From Kitasatospora sp. SUK 42 (GTDB taxonomy: Bacteria; Actinomycetota; Actinomycetes; Streptomycetales; Streptomycetaceae): 64,000 nt of DNA. Location of the stretch: NCBI RefSeq assembly GCF_015776785.2, contig NZ_LFMD02000003.1, forward strand, positions 1,768,330 to 1,832,329, read 5' to 3'. The notes below the pieces were generated by a model that saw only the letters and a program-made list of their open reading frames with translations, was not told where the DNA came from and did no database searches. This document shows positions 1 to 9,013 of this stretch, in pieces. A program made the position numbers and the translations under genes. The stretch's first letter is position 1; every line of letters begins with the position of its first letter.

Positions 1-499
1 CGGAGCAAGCCGGTGTTCGCGCCGCCGAAGGGCGGGACGTTGCGGAGCGTGCCGCTGCCCCGGCCGGTGGGCGACGCGCTCAGGGCCCACATGGAGCGGT
101 TCCCGGCGGTGGAGATCACGCTGCCGTGGATGAAGGTGGGTGGACCGCCGGTCACGAAGCACCTGATCTTCACCAGCCTCTCCGACTCGATCGTCTGGCG
201 CGGCATGCTCAACGAAGACCACTGGAAGCCTGCACTGGCCGCCGCCGGGGTCATCCCGACGCCGGGCAAGGGCGAGTCCTATGCGTCCGCCCGGGAGCAC
301 GGGATGCACGCGCTCCGGCACTTCTTCGCGTCGGTGCTGCTGGACGCCGGGGAGAGCATCAAGGCCGTGAGCGAGTACCTGGGCCACGCCGACCCGGGGG
401 CTGACCCTGCGGGTCTACGCCCACCTCATGCCGGACAGCCGACACCGGGCCCGGAAGGCGATCGAAGGCATCTTCAAGCCCCAAGATCACGAAGGCTGA
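1..499 (+). pseudogene. Tyrosine recombinase (phage-type integrase), C-terminal part, frameshifted
   Basis: The reading frame is open from the window edge, so the N-terminal part lies outside. It encodes the C-terminal catalytic half of a tyrosine recombinase of the kind carried by actinomycete integrative elements: a beta-strand region rich in PLP, then the HALRHFF box (HxxR, near 307-327), then LGHADPG. Right after this, at a run of five G (396-400), the frame is lost by one base. The expected continuation LTLRVYAHLMPDS, holding the nucleophilic tyrosine (codon 416-418), is in the +1 frame and ends at TGA 497-499. In the original frame the text becomes proline/arginine-rich and runs on to 603. 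So the catalytic tyrosine is uncoupled from the HxxR box. Either the gene is dead or the G run is a sequencing error. No tRNA or att site is visible next to it. Confidence 0.8.
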
Positions 500-527
500 C
501 GGCCCACAGACGGCCCGGGAATGAAGA

Positions 528-566
528 CGGCCCCTCACCAGCGCCAAACGCGCAGGTGAGGGGCCG
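528..566. terminator. Bidirectional terminator between integrase remnant and gpmA
   Basis: A perfect 12-bp stem (cggcccctcacc, 528-539, with ggtgaggggccg, 555-566) with a 15-nt loop lies between two convergent 3' ends. It is followed by TTT on the plus strand. It should stop both gpmA and the integrase transcript. Confidence 0.8.
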
Positions 567-580
567 TTTCGGCAAGTGGG

Positions 581-1339
581 TTACTTCTTGCCCTGGTTCT
601 TGACCGCCTCGATGGCGGCCGCGGCGGCCTCCGTGTCGAGGTAGCGGCCGCCCTTGACGACCGGCTTGAAGTCGGCGTCGAGCTCGTAGACCAGCGGGAT
701 GCCGGTGGGGATGTTCAGGCCGGCGATGTCCGCGTCGGAGATGCCGTCGAGGTGCTTGACCAGCGCGCGCAGGCTGTTGCCGTGGGCGGTGACCAGGACG
801 GTCCGGCCGGCGGCGAGGTCCGGGACGATGGCGTCGTACCAGTACGGGAGCATCCGCTCGACGACGTCCTTCAGGCACTCGGTGCGCGGACGGATCTCGC
901 TCGGGATCTCGGCGTAGCGCGCGTCACCGGCCTGCGAGAACTCGTCGTCGTCGGCGAGCACCGGCGGCGGGGTGTCGTAGGAGCGGCGCCACAGCTGGAA
1001 CTGCTCCTCGCCGAACTCGGCCAGGGTCCGGGCCTTGTCCTTGCCCTGGAGCGCGCCGTAGTGGCGCTCGTTCAGGCGCCAGCTGCGGCTGACCGGGATC
1101 CAGTGCCGGTCGGCCTTGTCCAGGGCGATCTGCGAGGTGCGGATGGCGCGGCGCAGCAGCGAGGTGTGCACCACGTCGGGGAGCAGACCCTCGGCGGCCA
1201 GGAGCTCGCCACCGCGGGCGGCCTCCTTCTCCCCCTTCTCGTTGAGGTCGACATCAACCCAACCGGTGAACAGGTTCTTCTGGTTCCACTCGCTCTCGCC
1301 GTGGCGGAGCAGGATGAGTCGGTACGTCGTGTCAGCCAT
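581..1339 (-). CDS. gpmA: 2,3-bisphosphoglycerate-dependent phosphoglycerate mutase
   Basis: Glycolytic enzyme interconverting 3- and 2-phosphoglycerate in the cytoplasm. The 252-residue product has the histidine phosphatase signature LILLRHGESEWN near residue 10 (phospho-accepting His in RHG), the FTGWVDVDL segment, the LNERHYGALQG segment (about residue 90) and VTAHGNSLRAL with the second catalytic His (about residue 185). Length matches the dPGM family (about 250). I start at the ATG at 1339 rather than an in-frame upstream ATG at 1414, because homology begins at MADTTYRLILLRHGE. It is divergent from the MFS gene at 1489 and ends at the strong terminator at 528-566. The neighbourhood of gpmA and mshA is usual in Streptomyces. 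Confidence 0.96.
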   Translation of the reverse strand: MADTTYRLILLRHGESEWNQKNLFTGWVDVDLNEKGEKEAARGGELLAAEGLLPDVVHTSLLRRAIRTSQIALDKADRHWIPVSRSWRLNERHYGALQGKDKARTLAEFGEEQFQLWRRSYDTPPPVLADDDEFSQAGDARYAEIPSEIRPRTECLKDVVERMLPYWYDAIVPDLAAGRTVLVTAHGNSLRALVKHLDGISDADIAGLNIPTGIPLVYELDADFKPVVKGGRYLDTEAAAAAIEAVKNQGKK

Positions 1340-1488
1340 GGCCCCCAGCTTAGTGGAGGGCGGAAAACCCCTGGTGGGGCGGTTCGACCCGTGTGTAATG
1401 TGTGCACCGCGCATCTGCCACTTACGCGCGTCGGCTGACCGGGCCTGCCCGCGCCGCTCAGCGGACGCCTGCCCTCGGGAGCCCCCAC

Positions 1489-2802
1489 ATGCTCGTCGCC
1501 CTGGCCGCCAACCCCCGGATCCGAAGAGTGGTACGCGAGACGGTGGGCGGGCTGCCCCGGCAGTTCTGGTGGCTCTGGGTGAGCACGCTGGTGAACAAGC
1601 TCGGCGCGTTCGTGGTGACGTTCCTGGCCCTTTACCTGACGGTCGACCGGGGGTACTCGGCCTCCTACGCGGGCCTGGTGGCCTCGCTGTTCGGCCTCGG
1701 TTCGGCGATCGCGGCGGTCCTCGCGGGCGTGCTGGCCGACCGGATCGGCCGCCGCCCCACGCTGGTCGCCGCCCAGCTCGGCACCGCGCTGTTCACCGCC
1801 GTGCTCGGCTTCGCGGACGGCCAGGTGGCCATCGCCGCAGTGGCCTTCCTGGTGGGCCTGTGCAACAACGCCACCCGGCCGCCCACCTCGGCGATCATCG
1901 CCGACCTCGTCCCGGCCGAGGACCGGGTCCGCGCGTACTCGCTGAACTACTGGGCGATCAACATCGGCTTCGGCCTCTCCGCCGCGGTGGCCGGCCTGAT
2001 CGCCACCCACGGCTACCTCACGCTCTTCCTGCTGGACTCGCTCTCCACCCTGATCTGCGCGGTGGTGATCTTCGTCCGCATCCCCGAGACCAAGCCGCAG
2101 GCCTCCCCCGAGCGGGCGGACGGCTCCGCCGAACCCCAGGTCAGCCTGCTCTCGGTGTTCCGGGACGCCCCGTTCATGGCGCTGGTCGGGCTGACCCTGC
2201 TGCTCGCGCTGGTCTTCCAGCAGGGCAGCACCACGCTGGCCGTGGACATGGGCGCCTCCGGCATCACCTCCACCGAGTACGGACTGGTCATCGGCCTGAA
2301 CGGGCTGCTGATCGTGGTCCTGCAGATCCCGCTCACCCGGTGGATGGAGGGCCGCTCGCGGACCGGACTGCTGATCACCAGCTGCCTGCTCACCGGCTGG
2401 GGCTTCGGGCTGGCCGCGCTGGCCGGCTCCTCGGCCTGGCTGTTCGCGCTCTCGGTGGCGGTCTGGACGGTCGGCGAGATCCTGAACACCCCGGTGATGA
2501 TGGGCCTGGTCGCCGAGCTGGCGCCGACCCACGGGCGCGGCCGGTACCAGGGCGTCCACACCCTCTCCTGGTCGCTCGCCTCGTTCGTCGGCCCGGCGGG
2601 CGGCGGCCTGCTGCTCCAGCACGCCGGACCCGCGGTGCTCTGGACGGCCTGCGGGGCGGTCGGCACGGTCACCGCGCTCGGGTACGTGGTGCTGGCCCGC
2701 CGGACCGGCGCGGCGGGGCGGCGCAGGCCCGTCGTGACGGAGGTCCCGGCGCCCGCGGTGGAGCCGGCGGGGCAGGCCGCGAAGGCCCCCGCGGGCGCCT
2801 GA
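1489..2802 (+). CDS. MFS transporter (DHA1-type drug/proton antiporter)
   Basis: Integral membrane secondary transporter of 437 residues with about 12 hydrophobic segments. The MFS motif A between TM2 and TM3 reads GVLADRIGRRPTL (about residue 80). The N-terminal 30 residues are basic and cytoplasmic. The start ATG at 1489 has GGGAG at 1477-1481 seven bases upstream; a longer in-frame start at 1402 adds a non-homologous tail. The C-terminal tail is Pro/Ala-rich and probably disordered. The substrate cannot be read from sequence; an export role is inferred from the DHA1-like motif. Its stop is only 10 bp from the convergent YbjN gene. Confidence 0.88.
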   Translation: MLVALAANPRIRRVVRETVGGLPRQFWWLWVSTLVNKLGAFVVTFLALYLTVDRGYSASYAGLVASLFGLGSAIAAVLAGVLADRIGRRPTLVAAQLGTALFTAVLGFADGQVAIAAVAFLVGLCNNATRPPTSAIIADLVPAEDRVRAYSLNYWAINIGFGLSAAVAGLIATHGYLTLFLLDSLSTLICAVVIFVRIPETKPQASPERADGSAEPQVSLLSVFRDAPFMALVGLTLLLALVFQQGSTTLAVDMGASGITSTEYGLVIGLNGLLIVVLQIPLTRWMEGRSRTGLLITSCLLTGWGFGLAALAGSSAWLFALSVAVWTVGEILNTPVMMGLVAELAPTHGRGRYQGVHTLSWSLASFVGPAGGGLLLQHAGPAVLWTACGAVGTVTALGYVVLARRTGAAGRRRPVVTEVPAPAVEPAGQAAKAPAGA

Positions 2803-2812
2803 GCCGGCTCCG

Positions 2813-3358
2813 TCAGTCGGCGGCCGGGGCGGGTTCCGGGGTGTCCGGGGTGGCGGCCGGGGCGGCCAGGTGGGCGAAGGCGGCCAGGTTGCGGGTGGAC
2901 TCCCCGCGCTTGGTCCGCCACTCCCACTCGCGCCGGATCGCCGAGGCGAAGCCGAGCTCCAGCAGGGTGTTGAACGGCTCGTCGGCGTTCTCCAGGACCG
3001 TCCCGAGCAGCCGGTCCACCGTCTGCGGGGTGAGCGCCTCCAGCGGCAGGCGGCCGGCCAGGTAGACGTCGCCGAGCCGGTCGACCGCGTACGCGACGCC
3101 GTACAGCCGGGTGTTGCGCTCCAGCAGCCAGCGGTAGACGCCCTCGTGGTTCTCGTCCGGGCGGCGGATCACGAAGGCGTTCACCGACAGGGTGTGGTCG
3201 CCGACCCGCAGGGCGCAGGTCGTGCTCAGCTTCCGGGTGCCCGGGAGGGCCGCCACCAGGGTGTACGGGTCGGTGGCGGCCGGCTCCCACGCCACCCCGG
3301 CCTCGTCCAGGGCGGTGCGCAGGAGGGTCAGGGCCTCGTCCTTGGTGCGGGTTGCCAT
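2813..3358 (-). CDS. YbjN domain-containing protein
   Basis: A 181-residue cytoplasmic protein of the YbjN family (type III secretion chaperone-like fold). The family core is readable: LVAALPGTRKLSTTCALRVG followed by VNAFVIRRPDENHEGVYRWLLERN and VYLAGRLPLEALT. Its molecular function is not established. It sits immediately next to mshA on the same strand (start 91 bp from the mshA stop), an arrangement common in Streptomyces, so co-expression downstream of mshA is plausible. The last 30 residues are Ala/Pro-rich and low complexity. Confidence 0.85.
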   Translation of the reverse strand: MATRTKDEALTLLRTALDEAGVAWEPAATDPYTLVAALPGTRKLSTTCALRVGDHTLSVNAFVIRRPDENHEGVYRWLLERNTRLYGVAYAVDRLGDVYLAGRLPLEALTPQTVDRLLGTVLENADEPFNTLLELGFASAIRREWEWRTKRGESTRNLAAFAHLAAPAATPDTPEPAPAAD

Positions 3359-3449
3359 GGGGGTGACGTTACTCGCCGGTACCCGTGGAGCGCAGCCCGG
3401 CCGACGCGGCGGTCGCCCTGCGCGGCGGTCGGCCGTCAGCGGTCCGCCG

Positions 3450-4817
3450 TCAGCGGCGCCGGGCCACGGCCAGCCGGCCGGACGGGCGGGCCATGCTGCC
3501 GGCGTACACCTCGGCGGTGGTCGCCGCCGCCGTGTCCCAGCCGAAGGCGGCCGCGTGCCGGGCCGCCGCCGCGCCGCGCCGGGCCACCAGCTCCGGGTCG
3601 GTGGCGTACGCCTCCAGCGCGTACGACCACTCCACCGGGTCGTGGCCGCGCACCAGCGTGCCGGACTCGCCGTCCCGCACCGCGACCGGCAGGCCGCCGA
3701 CCGCGGCCGCCACCACCGGGGTGCCGCAGGCCTGCGCCTCCAGCGCGACCAGCCCGAAGGACTCGCTGTACGAGGGCATCACCAGGGCCGTCGCCGCGTG
3801 GTACCAATCCGCGAGCCGCGCCTGGCCGACCGGCGGGCGGAAGCGCACCACGTCGCCGATGCCCAGCTGGGCGGCGAGCTTGTGCAGGCTCTCCGGCCGG
3901 GCCAGCCCGGTGCCGGACGGCCCGCCGACCACCGGCACCACCAGCCGCTCGCGCAGCCCCGGGCGGCGCGCCAGCAGCTCGGCGACCGCGCGCAGCAGCA
4001 CGTCCGGCGCCTTCAACGGCTGGATCCGGCCGGCGAACAGCAGCACGGCGGCGTCCTGCGGCAGACCCAGCCGGGCCCTGGCGGCGACCGCCGCCTGCGG
4101 GCCGTCGGGGCGGAAGACGTCCAGGTTGACCCCGGGGTGGACGACGGCCAGCTGGTCCGGCCGGGCGCCGTAGTGCAGCGCCAGCTCGGCGGCCTCCTCG
4201 GTGGTGTTGGCGATCAGCCGGTCGGCCGCCTCGACCACCTGGGTCTCGCCGATCACCCGGGCCGCGGGCTCGGGCGTGTCGCCCTCGGCCAGCGCGGCGT
4301 TCTTGACCTTCGCCATGGTGTGCATGGTGTGCACCAGCGGCACCCCCCAGCGCTGCGCGGCCAGCCAGCCGACCTGCCCGGAGAGCCAGTAGTGCGAGTG
4401 CACCAGGTCGTAGTGGCCGGGGCGGTGGCCCGCCTCCGTCCGCAGCACCCCGTGGGTGAAGGCGCAGAGCTGGGCCGGCAGGTCCTCCTTGACCAGGCCC
4501 TCGTACGGCCCGGCGGTGACGTGACGCACCAGCACGCCCGGGGCCAGCTCGACCGTCGGCGCGTCGTCCGAGCAGATCGCCCGGGTGAACACCTCGACCT
4601 CGATGTCGAGCTCGGCCAGGCGCTTGGCCAGCTCGACGATGTAGACGTTCATACCGCCGGCGTCCCCGGTGCCGGGCTGGTGCAACGGCGAGGTGTGCAC
4701 GCTCAGCATGGCTATCCGGCGCGGGCGGCGGCGGGCCGGGACGAGCGACTGGAGCCTGCCGCGCGCGGGCGCGGCGGACTGGGCCCGGCGCACCGAGCGG
4801 ACGGGGTGCTGGATCAC
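3450..4817 (-). CDS. mshA: D-inositol-3-phosphate glycosyltransferase (mycothiol synthesis)
   Basis: GT-B glycosyltransferase that joins GlcNAc from UDP-GlcNAc to 1L-myo-inositol-1-phosphate, the first committed step of mycothiol, the actinobacterial low-molecular-weight thiol. In the 455-residue product the N-terminal domain carries MLSVHTSPLHQPGTGDAGGMN and VHSHYWLSGQVGW; the C-terminal nucleotide-binding domain carries LLFAGRIQPLKAPDVLL and the catalytic SYSESFGLVALEAQACGTPV stretch with the EX7E arrangement. I chose the GTG at 4817 because GAGGAGG lies ten bases upstream and no similarity continues before it. The first 35 residues are basic and may be dispensable. It is divergent from the methyltransferase at 5080. 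Confidence 0.95.
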   Translation of the reverse strand: MIQHPVRSVRRAQSAAPARGRLQSLVPARRRPRRIAMLSVHTSPLHQPGTGDAGGMNVYIVELAKRLAELDIEVEVFTRAICSDDAPTVELAPGVLVRHVTAGPYEGLVKEDLPAQLCAFTHGVLRTEAGHRPGHYDLVHSHYWLSGQVGWLAAQRWGVPLVHTMHTMAKVKNAALAEGDTPEPAARVIGETQVVEAADRLIANTTEEAAELALHYGARPDQLAVVHPGVNLDVFRPDGPQAAVAARARLGLPQDAAVLLFAGRIQPLKAPDVLLRAVAELLARRPGLRERLVVPVVGGPSGTGLARPESLHKLAAQLGIGDVVRFRPPVGQARLADWYHAATALVMPSYSESFGLVALEAQACGTPVVAAAVGGLPVAVRDGESGTLVRGHDPVEWSYALEAYATDPELVARRGAAAARHAAAFGWDTAAATTAEVYAGSMARPSGRLAVARRR

Positions 4818-5079
4818 CTGGCTGAAGCCTCCTCGTGTGCGGCCCGTCTCGGCGGTCCGCGTACGGGCCGCCCCATGTCCGGTGTGCGCTGCCCCGTCCG
4901 GGCACACATCACCACCAGTGTGCCAACCCCACGGCGGTCGTCCGGCATTCCCGGTCCGAGGGGCGGGACGGCCGGGCGGGCCTGCGACCTGCTCCGCAGC
5001 GGCTCCGCGGCGCCCGGCCGGGGCGGCGGCACCGACCGGCCGGGGTGGCCGTTCCGGCGGTCCGACTACCCTTCTGGGC

Positions 5080-5913
5080 ATGGCCGCCTCCTTCGACCCC
5101 AGCACCGCCGTGCCCGCCCGCGGGCGCACCGGACGGCCGGTGGGGACCGTCACCCGGGGCACCACCAACACCAACCGGCTGCGTCGGATGGACCGCTGGA
5201 TCGCGCACACCCTGGGCCGTGCGCTGCGCGCCGCCGGGCGCCCCCCGGTGGCGGTCGACCTCGGCTACGGCGCGGCGCCCTGGACGGCCGTGGAGCTGGC
5301 CGGACGGCTGCGCGCGGTGCGGCCGGACGTCCGGGTGGTCGGGATCGAGATCGAGCCGGAGCGGGTCGCGGCCGCGCTGCCGTACGCCGAGCCGCCGCTG
5401 CTCACCTTCCGGCGCGGCGGCTTCGAGGTGCCGCTGGACGGCGGCGCGCCGGCCCAGCTGATCCGGGCGGCCAACGTGCTGCGGCAGTACGAGGAGTCGG
5501 CGGTGGCCGGGGTGTGGGAGCGGCTGTGTGCCCGGCTCGCCCCGGACGGGCTGCTGGTCGAGGGCACCTGCGACGAGATCGGGCGGCGGCACGTCTGGGT
5601 CGCGCTCGGCCCGGAGGGCCCCCGGACGGTGACCTTCGCGGCGCGGCTGGGCGGCCTGGAGCAGCCCTCCGACCTGGCCGAGCGGCTGCCGAAGGCGCTG
5701 ATCCACCACAACGTGCCCGGGCGGCCGGTGCACACCTTCCTGGCCGACTTCGACCGGGCCTGGGCGGCGGCCGCGCCCTACGGGGCGTTCGGGGCGCGGC
5801 AGCGCTGGGTGGCGGCCTGCACGGCGCTGGCGGGCAGCTGGCCGCTGGTGGACGCGCGCGGGCGGTGGCGGCAGGGCGAGGTCACGGTGCCCTGGACGGC
5901 GCTCGCACCGTAG
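5080..5913 (+). CDS. Class I SAM-dependent methyltransferase-like protein
   Basis: A 277-residue protein with a Rossmann-type SAM site: VAVDLGYGAAPWTAVELA (motif I, about residue 50) and VVGIEIEPERVAAA (motif II acid, about residue 85). Downstream are LIRAANVLRQYEESAV and LLVEGTCDEIGRRHVW in place of the usual acceptor-side motifs. The protein is conserved beside mshA in Streptomyces, but its substrate is unknown to me; a link to mycothiol is only positional. The ATG at 5080 is preceded by a weak ribosome site, so a nearby alternative start is possible. Confidence 0.75.
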   Translation: MAASFDPSTAVPARGRTGRPVGTVTRGTTNTNRLRRMDRWIAHTLGRALRAAGRPPVAVDLGYGAAPWTAVELAGRLRAVRPDVRVVGIEIEPERVAAALPYAEPPLLTFRRGGFEVPLDGGAPAQLIRAANVLRQYEESAVAGVWERLCARLAPDGLLVEGTCDEIGRRHVWVALGPEGPRTVTFAARLGGLEQPSDLAERLPKALIHHNVPGRPVHTFLADFDRAWAAAAPYGAFGARQRWVAACTALAGSWPLVDARGRWRQGEVTVPWTALAP

Positions 5914-6129
5914 GGCGCGCCCGCGGGGGGCTCCCCTGCGCCCGCGCACCGCTCGTTCCGTCGCTCCGGAGCCGGTGGGCGAAGCGACACATTCACTCGA
6001 ACGAGTTATCGAATATCTCTGGCGTGTTGACGCCTCGTCACGTCACGATGGAGGCCACCGGTCGGCGACACCACGCGCCACTCGGCGCTCACCCAGCCCG
6101 GTCCACCCGTTCGTCAGCCCACCCGTTCG

Positions 6130-6693
6130 TCACTCGTCCTGCCCGAGCAGCTCCCTCCGGGCCCGTTCGAACACCCCGTACATCTCCTCCCCGAACAGCA
6201 CGAACCGCACCGCCGCCAGCTCCGCGCCCGCCCGCGCGTCACCGCCGTCCAGCACCCTCGCGACGGTGCCGAGCGCGATCCGGGCGGCGTCCGCCGGCGG
6301 CCAGCCGTAGATCCCGGCCGACACCGCCGGGAAGGCCACCGTGCGCGCGCCCAACTCCGCCGCCGTGCGCAGCGACTCGCGATAGCAGGAGGCCAGCAGG
6401 CCAGCCCGTTCCTCGTACTCCTCCGCCAGGTACACCGGCCCGACGGTGTGCACCACCCAGCGGGCCGGCAGCCGCCCGGCCGTGGTCGCCACCGCCCGCC
6501 CGACGGGCAGGCCCTTGCCCCAGTGGGAGGCGCGCAGCCGGCGGCACTCCTCCAGGATCTGCGGCCCGCCCCTGCGGTGGATCGCGCCGTCCACCCCGCC
6601 ACCGCCCAGCAGGGACGTGTTGGCGGCGTTCACCACCGCGTCCACCCGCTGTTCCGTGATGTCACCCTCGACCAGGGTGATGCGCGTCACCAT
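6130..6693 (-). CDS. Macro-domain protein, probable O-acetyl-ADP-ribose deacetylase (MacroD/YmdB type)
   Basis: A 187-residue stand-alone macro domain that should bind ADP-ribose and hydrolyse its esters. The diagnostic loops are present: VDAVVNAANTSLLGGGGVDG (about residues 17-36, catalytic Asn/Asp region), the phosphate loop FPAVSAGIYGWPPADAA (about residue 120) and WVVHTVGPVY. The extension GGPQILEECR is typical of the MacroD class. The ATG at 6693 has AAGGGGG upstream. It is divergent from the phosphatase gene at 6929. A second, different macro-domain protein lies at 19116. Confidence 0.92.
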   Translation of the reverse strand: MVTRITLVEGDITEQRVDAVVNAANTSLLGGGGVDGAIHRRGGPQILEECRRLRASHWGKGLPVGRAVATTAGRLPARWVVHTVGPVYLAEEYEERAGLLASCYRESLRTAAELGARTVAFPAVSAGIYGWPPADAARIALGTVARVLDGGDARAGAELAAVRFVLFGEEMYGVFERARRELLGQDE

Positions 6694-6928
6694 CGTCGAC
6701 CCCCTTCCTCGACCTGCCCGGCAGCCGCCGGAGCAGGCTCCCGTTTCCCGTTCGAGTCAAACCACCACACCGCCACCGGCGTGGCAATAACCACAACGGC
6801 GCCGGTCGGCCAGAGAAATCCCCGGAGATCACGTTATGGTCGCGAGAAGTTCCCTGACGCACGGTGCCAGGCGGGCACTGCGGACGGACGTCGGCCGTTA
6901 CGCAGTCGGGGAAAGGGAGGAACCACCG

Positions 6929-8449
6929 ATGCCCGCAACGGGAGACGGGCGGGCACCTGGTGCCGCGGACCTGCCGGGCGCCCATGACGGCGCCCCCGTC
7001 GGCCATGCCCGTAAGCGCCCGGTCACGACCGGTCCGGCGACGGCCGCTCCCCCGATACCCCACCCCCGGTCGCAGGCGGCCCGGGCCGGGCACGGACCGC
7101 ACCACCCCTCGCACGTGGCCGAGGCCGGCAACCTCCCGTCGGCCGGCGAGGCGCCCGCCGACGGCGGCACCGCGCCGCTGCGGCTGCTGGTCATCGAGGA
7201 CGACGCCTCGGACGCCCAACTGATCAAGGCCGCGGTCGCCGACAGCGGCACCTCGATCGAGATCCACTGGGTCCGCGGCCTCGACCAGGCCACCCGGCTG
7301 CTGGCCCCGCCCTCCTCCGCCACCCGGCGCGGGCGCTCCCGCGGCTCCGAGTTCGGCTGCGTGCTGCTCGACCTGGCCTCCCCGGCCGACCTGCCGCACC
7401 CCTCCGACCCGTCGGACGGCCTGGAGGGCCTGCACGAACTGCTCCGCCGGGCCCCGCACACCCCGGTCGTGGTGCTCACCGACGCCGCCGGGGCCGAACT
7501 CGGCGCGGCCGCCGTCGCCGCGGGCGCCCAGGACTTCCTGATCAAGCACGAGACGGACGGCCCGCTGCTGGCCCGCGCGCTGCGCTACGCCGTCGAGCGC
7601 AAGCGCGCCGACGAGTCCCAGCGCCGCCTGGTCGAGGCCGAGCTGCGCGGCCAGGAGAACGCCCGTCTCCAGCGCCACCTGCTGCCCACCCCGCTGCTGG
7701 ACGGCGCCGGGCTGTCCTTCACCCGCCGCTACCGCCCCGGCCGTCGCCGCGCCCTGCTCGGCGGCGACTTCTACGACGCCGTGCGCACCGACGACGGCGC
7801 CGTCCACGTCGTGATCGGCGACGTCTGCGGCCACGGCCCGGACGAGGCCGCGCTCGGCGTCGCGCTCCGGATAGCGTGGCGCACCCTGGTCTTCGCGGGC
7901 CTCACCGGCGAAGCCCTGCTCACCACCCTCCAGCACGTGCTGGAGCACGAGCGGCGCAGCGACGAGATCTTCGCGACGCTCTGCATGCTGGTCATCGAGC
8001 CCGGCGGCGGCGACACCGGCCTCGACTCGCTCGGTGCCGGTGAGCGGGTCCGGCTCTACCTCGCCGGGCACCCGGCGCCGCTGCTGCTCGGCCGCGACCA
8101 CGCCCCGCTCACCCTGCCCGCCGACCTCGCCGGGCCCGCGCTCGGCCTGCTGCCCTGCCACGACGGGCAGGCCGCCTGGCCCGCCCACGAGGTCGAACTC
8201 CAGCCCGGCTGGCGGCTGTTGCTCTACACCGACGGACTGATCGAGGGCCGGGTCGGGGCCGGTTCCCGCCGCCTCGGCCAGGACGGGCTCGCCGATCTGA
8301 TCGCCGATCACCAGTCCGCCGGACTGACCCGGGGCCGGCTGGTCGACAGCGCGATCGCCGAGGTCGAGGAGCTGAACGGCGGGGCGCTGACCGACGACGT
8401 CGCGGTGCTGCTGCTGGAACGCAACCCGGTACAGCTGATCCTCGGCTGA
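6929..8449 (+). CDS. Response regulator receiver / PP2C (SpoIIE-type) serine phosphatase
   Basis: A 506-residue signalling protein. After a disordered N-terminus (about 80 residues) comes a receiver-like domain: LLVIEDDASDAQLI (about 85), a candidate phospho-acceptor Asp in CVLLDLA (about 146), VVVLTDA and FLIKHE with the conserved Lys. A short helical linker leads to a SpoIIE/RsbU phosphatase domain with GGDFYDAV, VIGDVCGHG and LTDDVAVLLL providing the metal-binding acids. Such proteins usually dephosphorylate anti-anti-sigma (STAS) proteins; a STAS gene exists at 49294 but no direct partner is adjacent. The ATG at 6929 has GGGAGG at 6915-6920. About 235 bp separates it from the divergent macro-domain gene; I see no confident promoter there. 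Confidence 0.9.
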   Translation: MPATGDGRAPGAADLPGAHDGAPVGHARKRPVTTGPATAAPPIPHPRSQAARAGHGPHHPSHVAEAGNLPSAGEAPADGGTAPLRLLVIEDDASDAQLIKAAVADSGTSIEIHWVRGLDQATRLLAPPSSATRRGRSRGSEFGCVLLDLASPADLPHPSDPSDGLEGLHELLRRAPHTPVVVLTDAAGAELGAAAVAAGAQDFLIKHETDGPLLARALRYAVERKRADESQRRLVEAELRGQENARLQRHLLPTPLLDGAGLSFTRRYRPGRRRALLGGDFYDAVRTDDGAVHVVIGDVCGHGPDEAALGVALRIAWRTLVFAGLTGEALLTTLQHVLEHERRSDEIFATLCMLVIEPGGGDTGLDSLGAGERVRLYLAGHPAPLLLGRDHAPLTLPADLAGPALGLLPCHDGQAAWPAHEVELQPGWRLLLYTDGLIEGRVGAGSRRLGQDGLADLIADHQSAGLTRGRLVDSAIAEVEELNGGALTDDVAVLLLERNPVQLILG

Positions 8450-8463
8450 GCGGCACGCACGAA

Positions 8464-8498
8464 GCAGCCCGGGCGGGTGAACTCCCGTCCCGGGCTGC
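8464..8498. terminator. Terminator between convergent phosphatase and DUF2516 genes
   Basis: A perfect 10-bp stem (gcagcccggg with cccgggctgc), extended inside by cggg/cccg, lies between the two convergent stop codons. Confidence 0.7.
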
Positions 8499-8530
8499 GG
8501 TGTTGCCTGTCCCCGTTGCGTGCCCTCGGG

Positions 8531-8881
8531 CTACCAGGGGCCGTACGGGCCGGTGTTGCTCCGGCCGCCCCGCCCGTTGCCGCCGGTCAGTGCCCGGATC
8601 GCGGGGCGGACGTCCACCACGTAGACGATCGAGGCGACCAGGCCGGCCAGGGTGCCGATGCTGCCGAGGAAGTTGGCCCCGAACAGCAGGTCCCAGCCGA
8701 AGCTGATGCCGAGGACCGCCAGCCAGAACCCCTTGGTCTTCTTGTCCGCCGCCCGGTAGGCGTCCTCCCGGCGGGTGGCCGCGTCGACCAGCGCGAAGAA
8801 CTTGTAGCCCAGGATGGCGACGGCCATCCACCAGAACGGGTTCAGGTAGGAAAAGGCCAGGATCTGGAACACTCCGGTCAT
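8531..8881 (-). CDS. DUF2516 family small membrane protein
   Basis: A 116-residue protein with three predicted membrane segments: LNPFWWMAVAILGYKFFALV, FWLAVLGISFGWDLLF and LGSIGTLAGLVASIVYVVDV. The last is followed by the DVRPAIRALTG motif typical of DUF2516. The tail is Gly/Arg-rich. It is the third gene of the XRE/HbhA-like/DUF2516 set and is separated from the HbhA-like gene by 132 bp. The same three-gene order is known in Mycobacterium tuberculosis (Rv0474-Rv0476), which suggests a shared cell-envelope role; the function is not known. Confidence 0.85.
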   Translation of the reverse strand: MTGVFQILAFSYLNPFWWMAVAILGYKFFALVDAATRREDAYRAADKKTKGFWLAVLGISFGWDLLFGANFLGSIGTLAGLVASIVYVVDVRPAIRALTGGNGRGGRSNTGPYGPW

Positions 8882-9013
8882 CGCGCTCTCCTACGTCTCT
8901 CTCGGCTTGCCGCGCCCGGCCGCCGCCCATCCTGGCACGGCGGCCCTCCGCATCGTGTCAACGTCCCGCCGTCACCGGTTGTGCCCAGGGGGCGCGGCCG
9001 GGCGGCCCCGCGG

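Noticed and set aside
3192..6659. Very long plus-strand open frame (over 1100 codons)
   Set aside because: It is the shadow of mshA and the neighbouring genes in another frame; composition is Arg/Pro/Gly-rich with no domain and no ribosome site.
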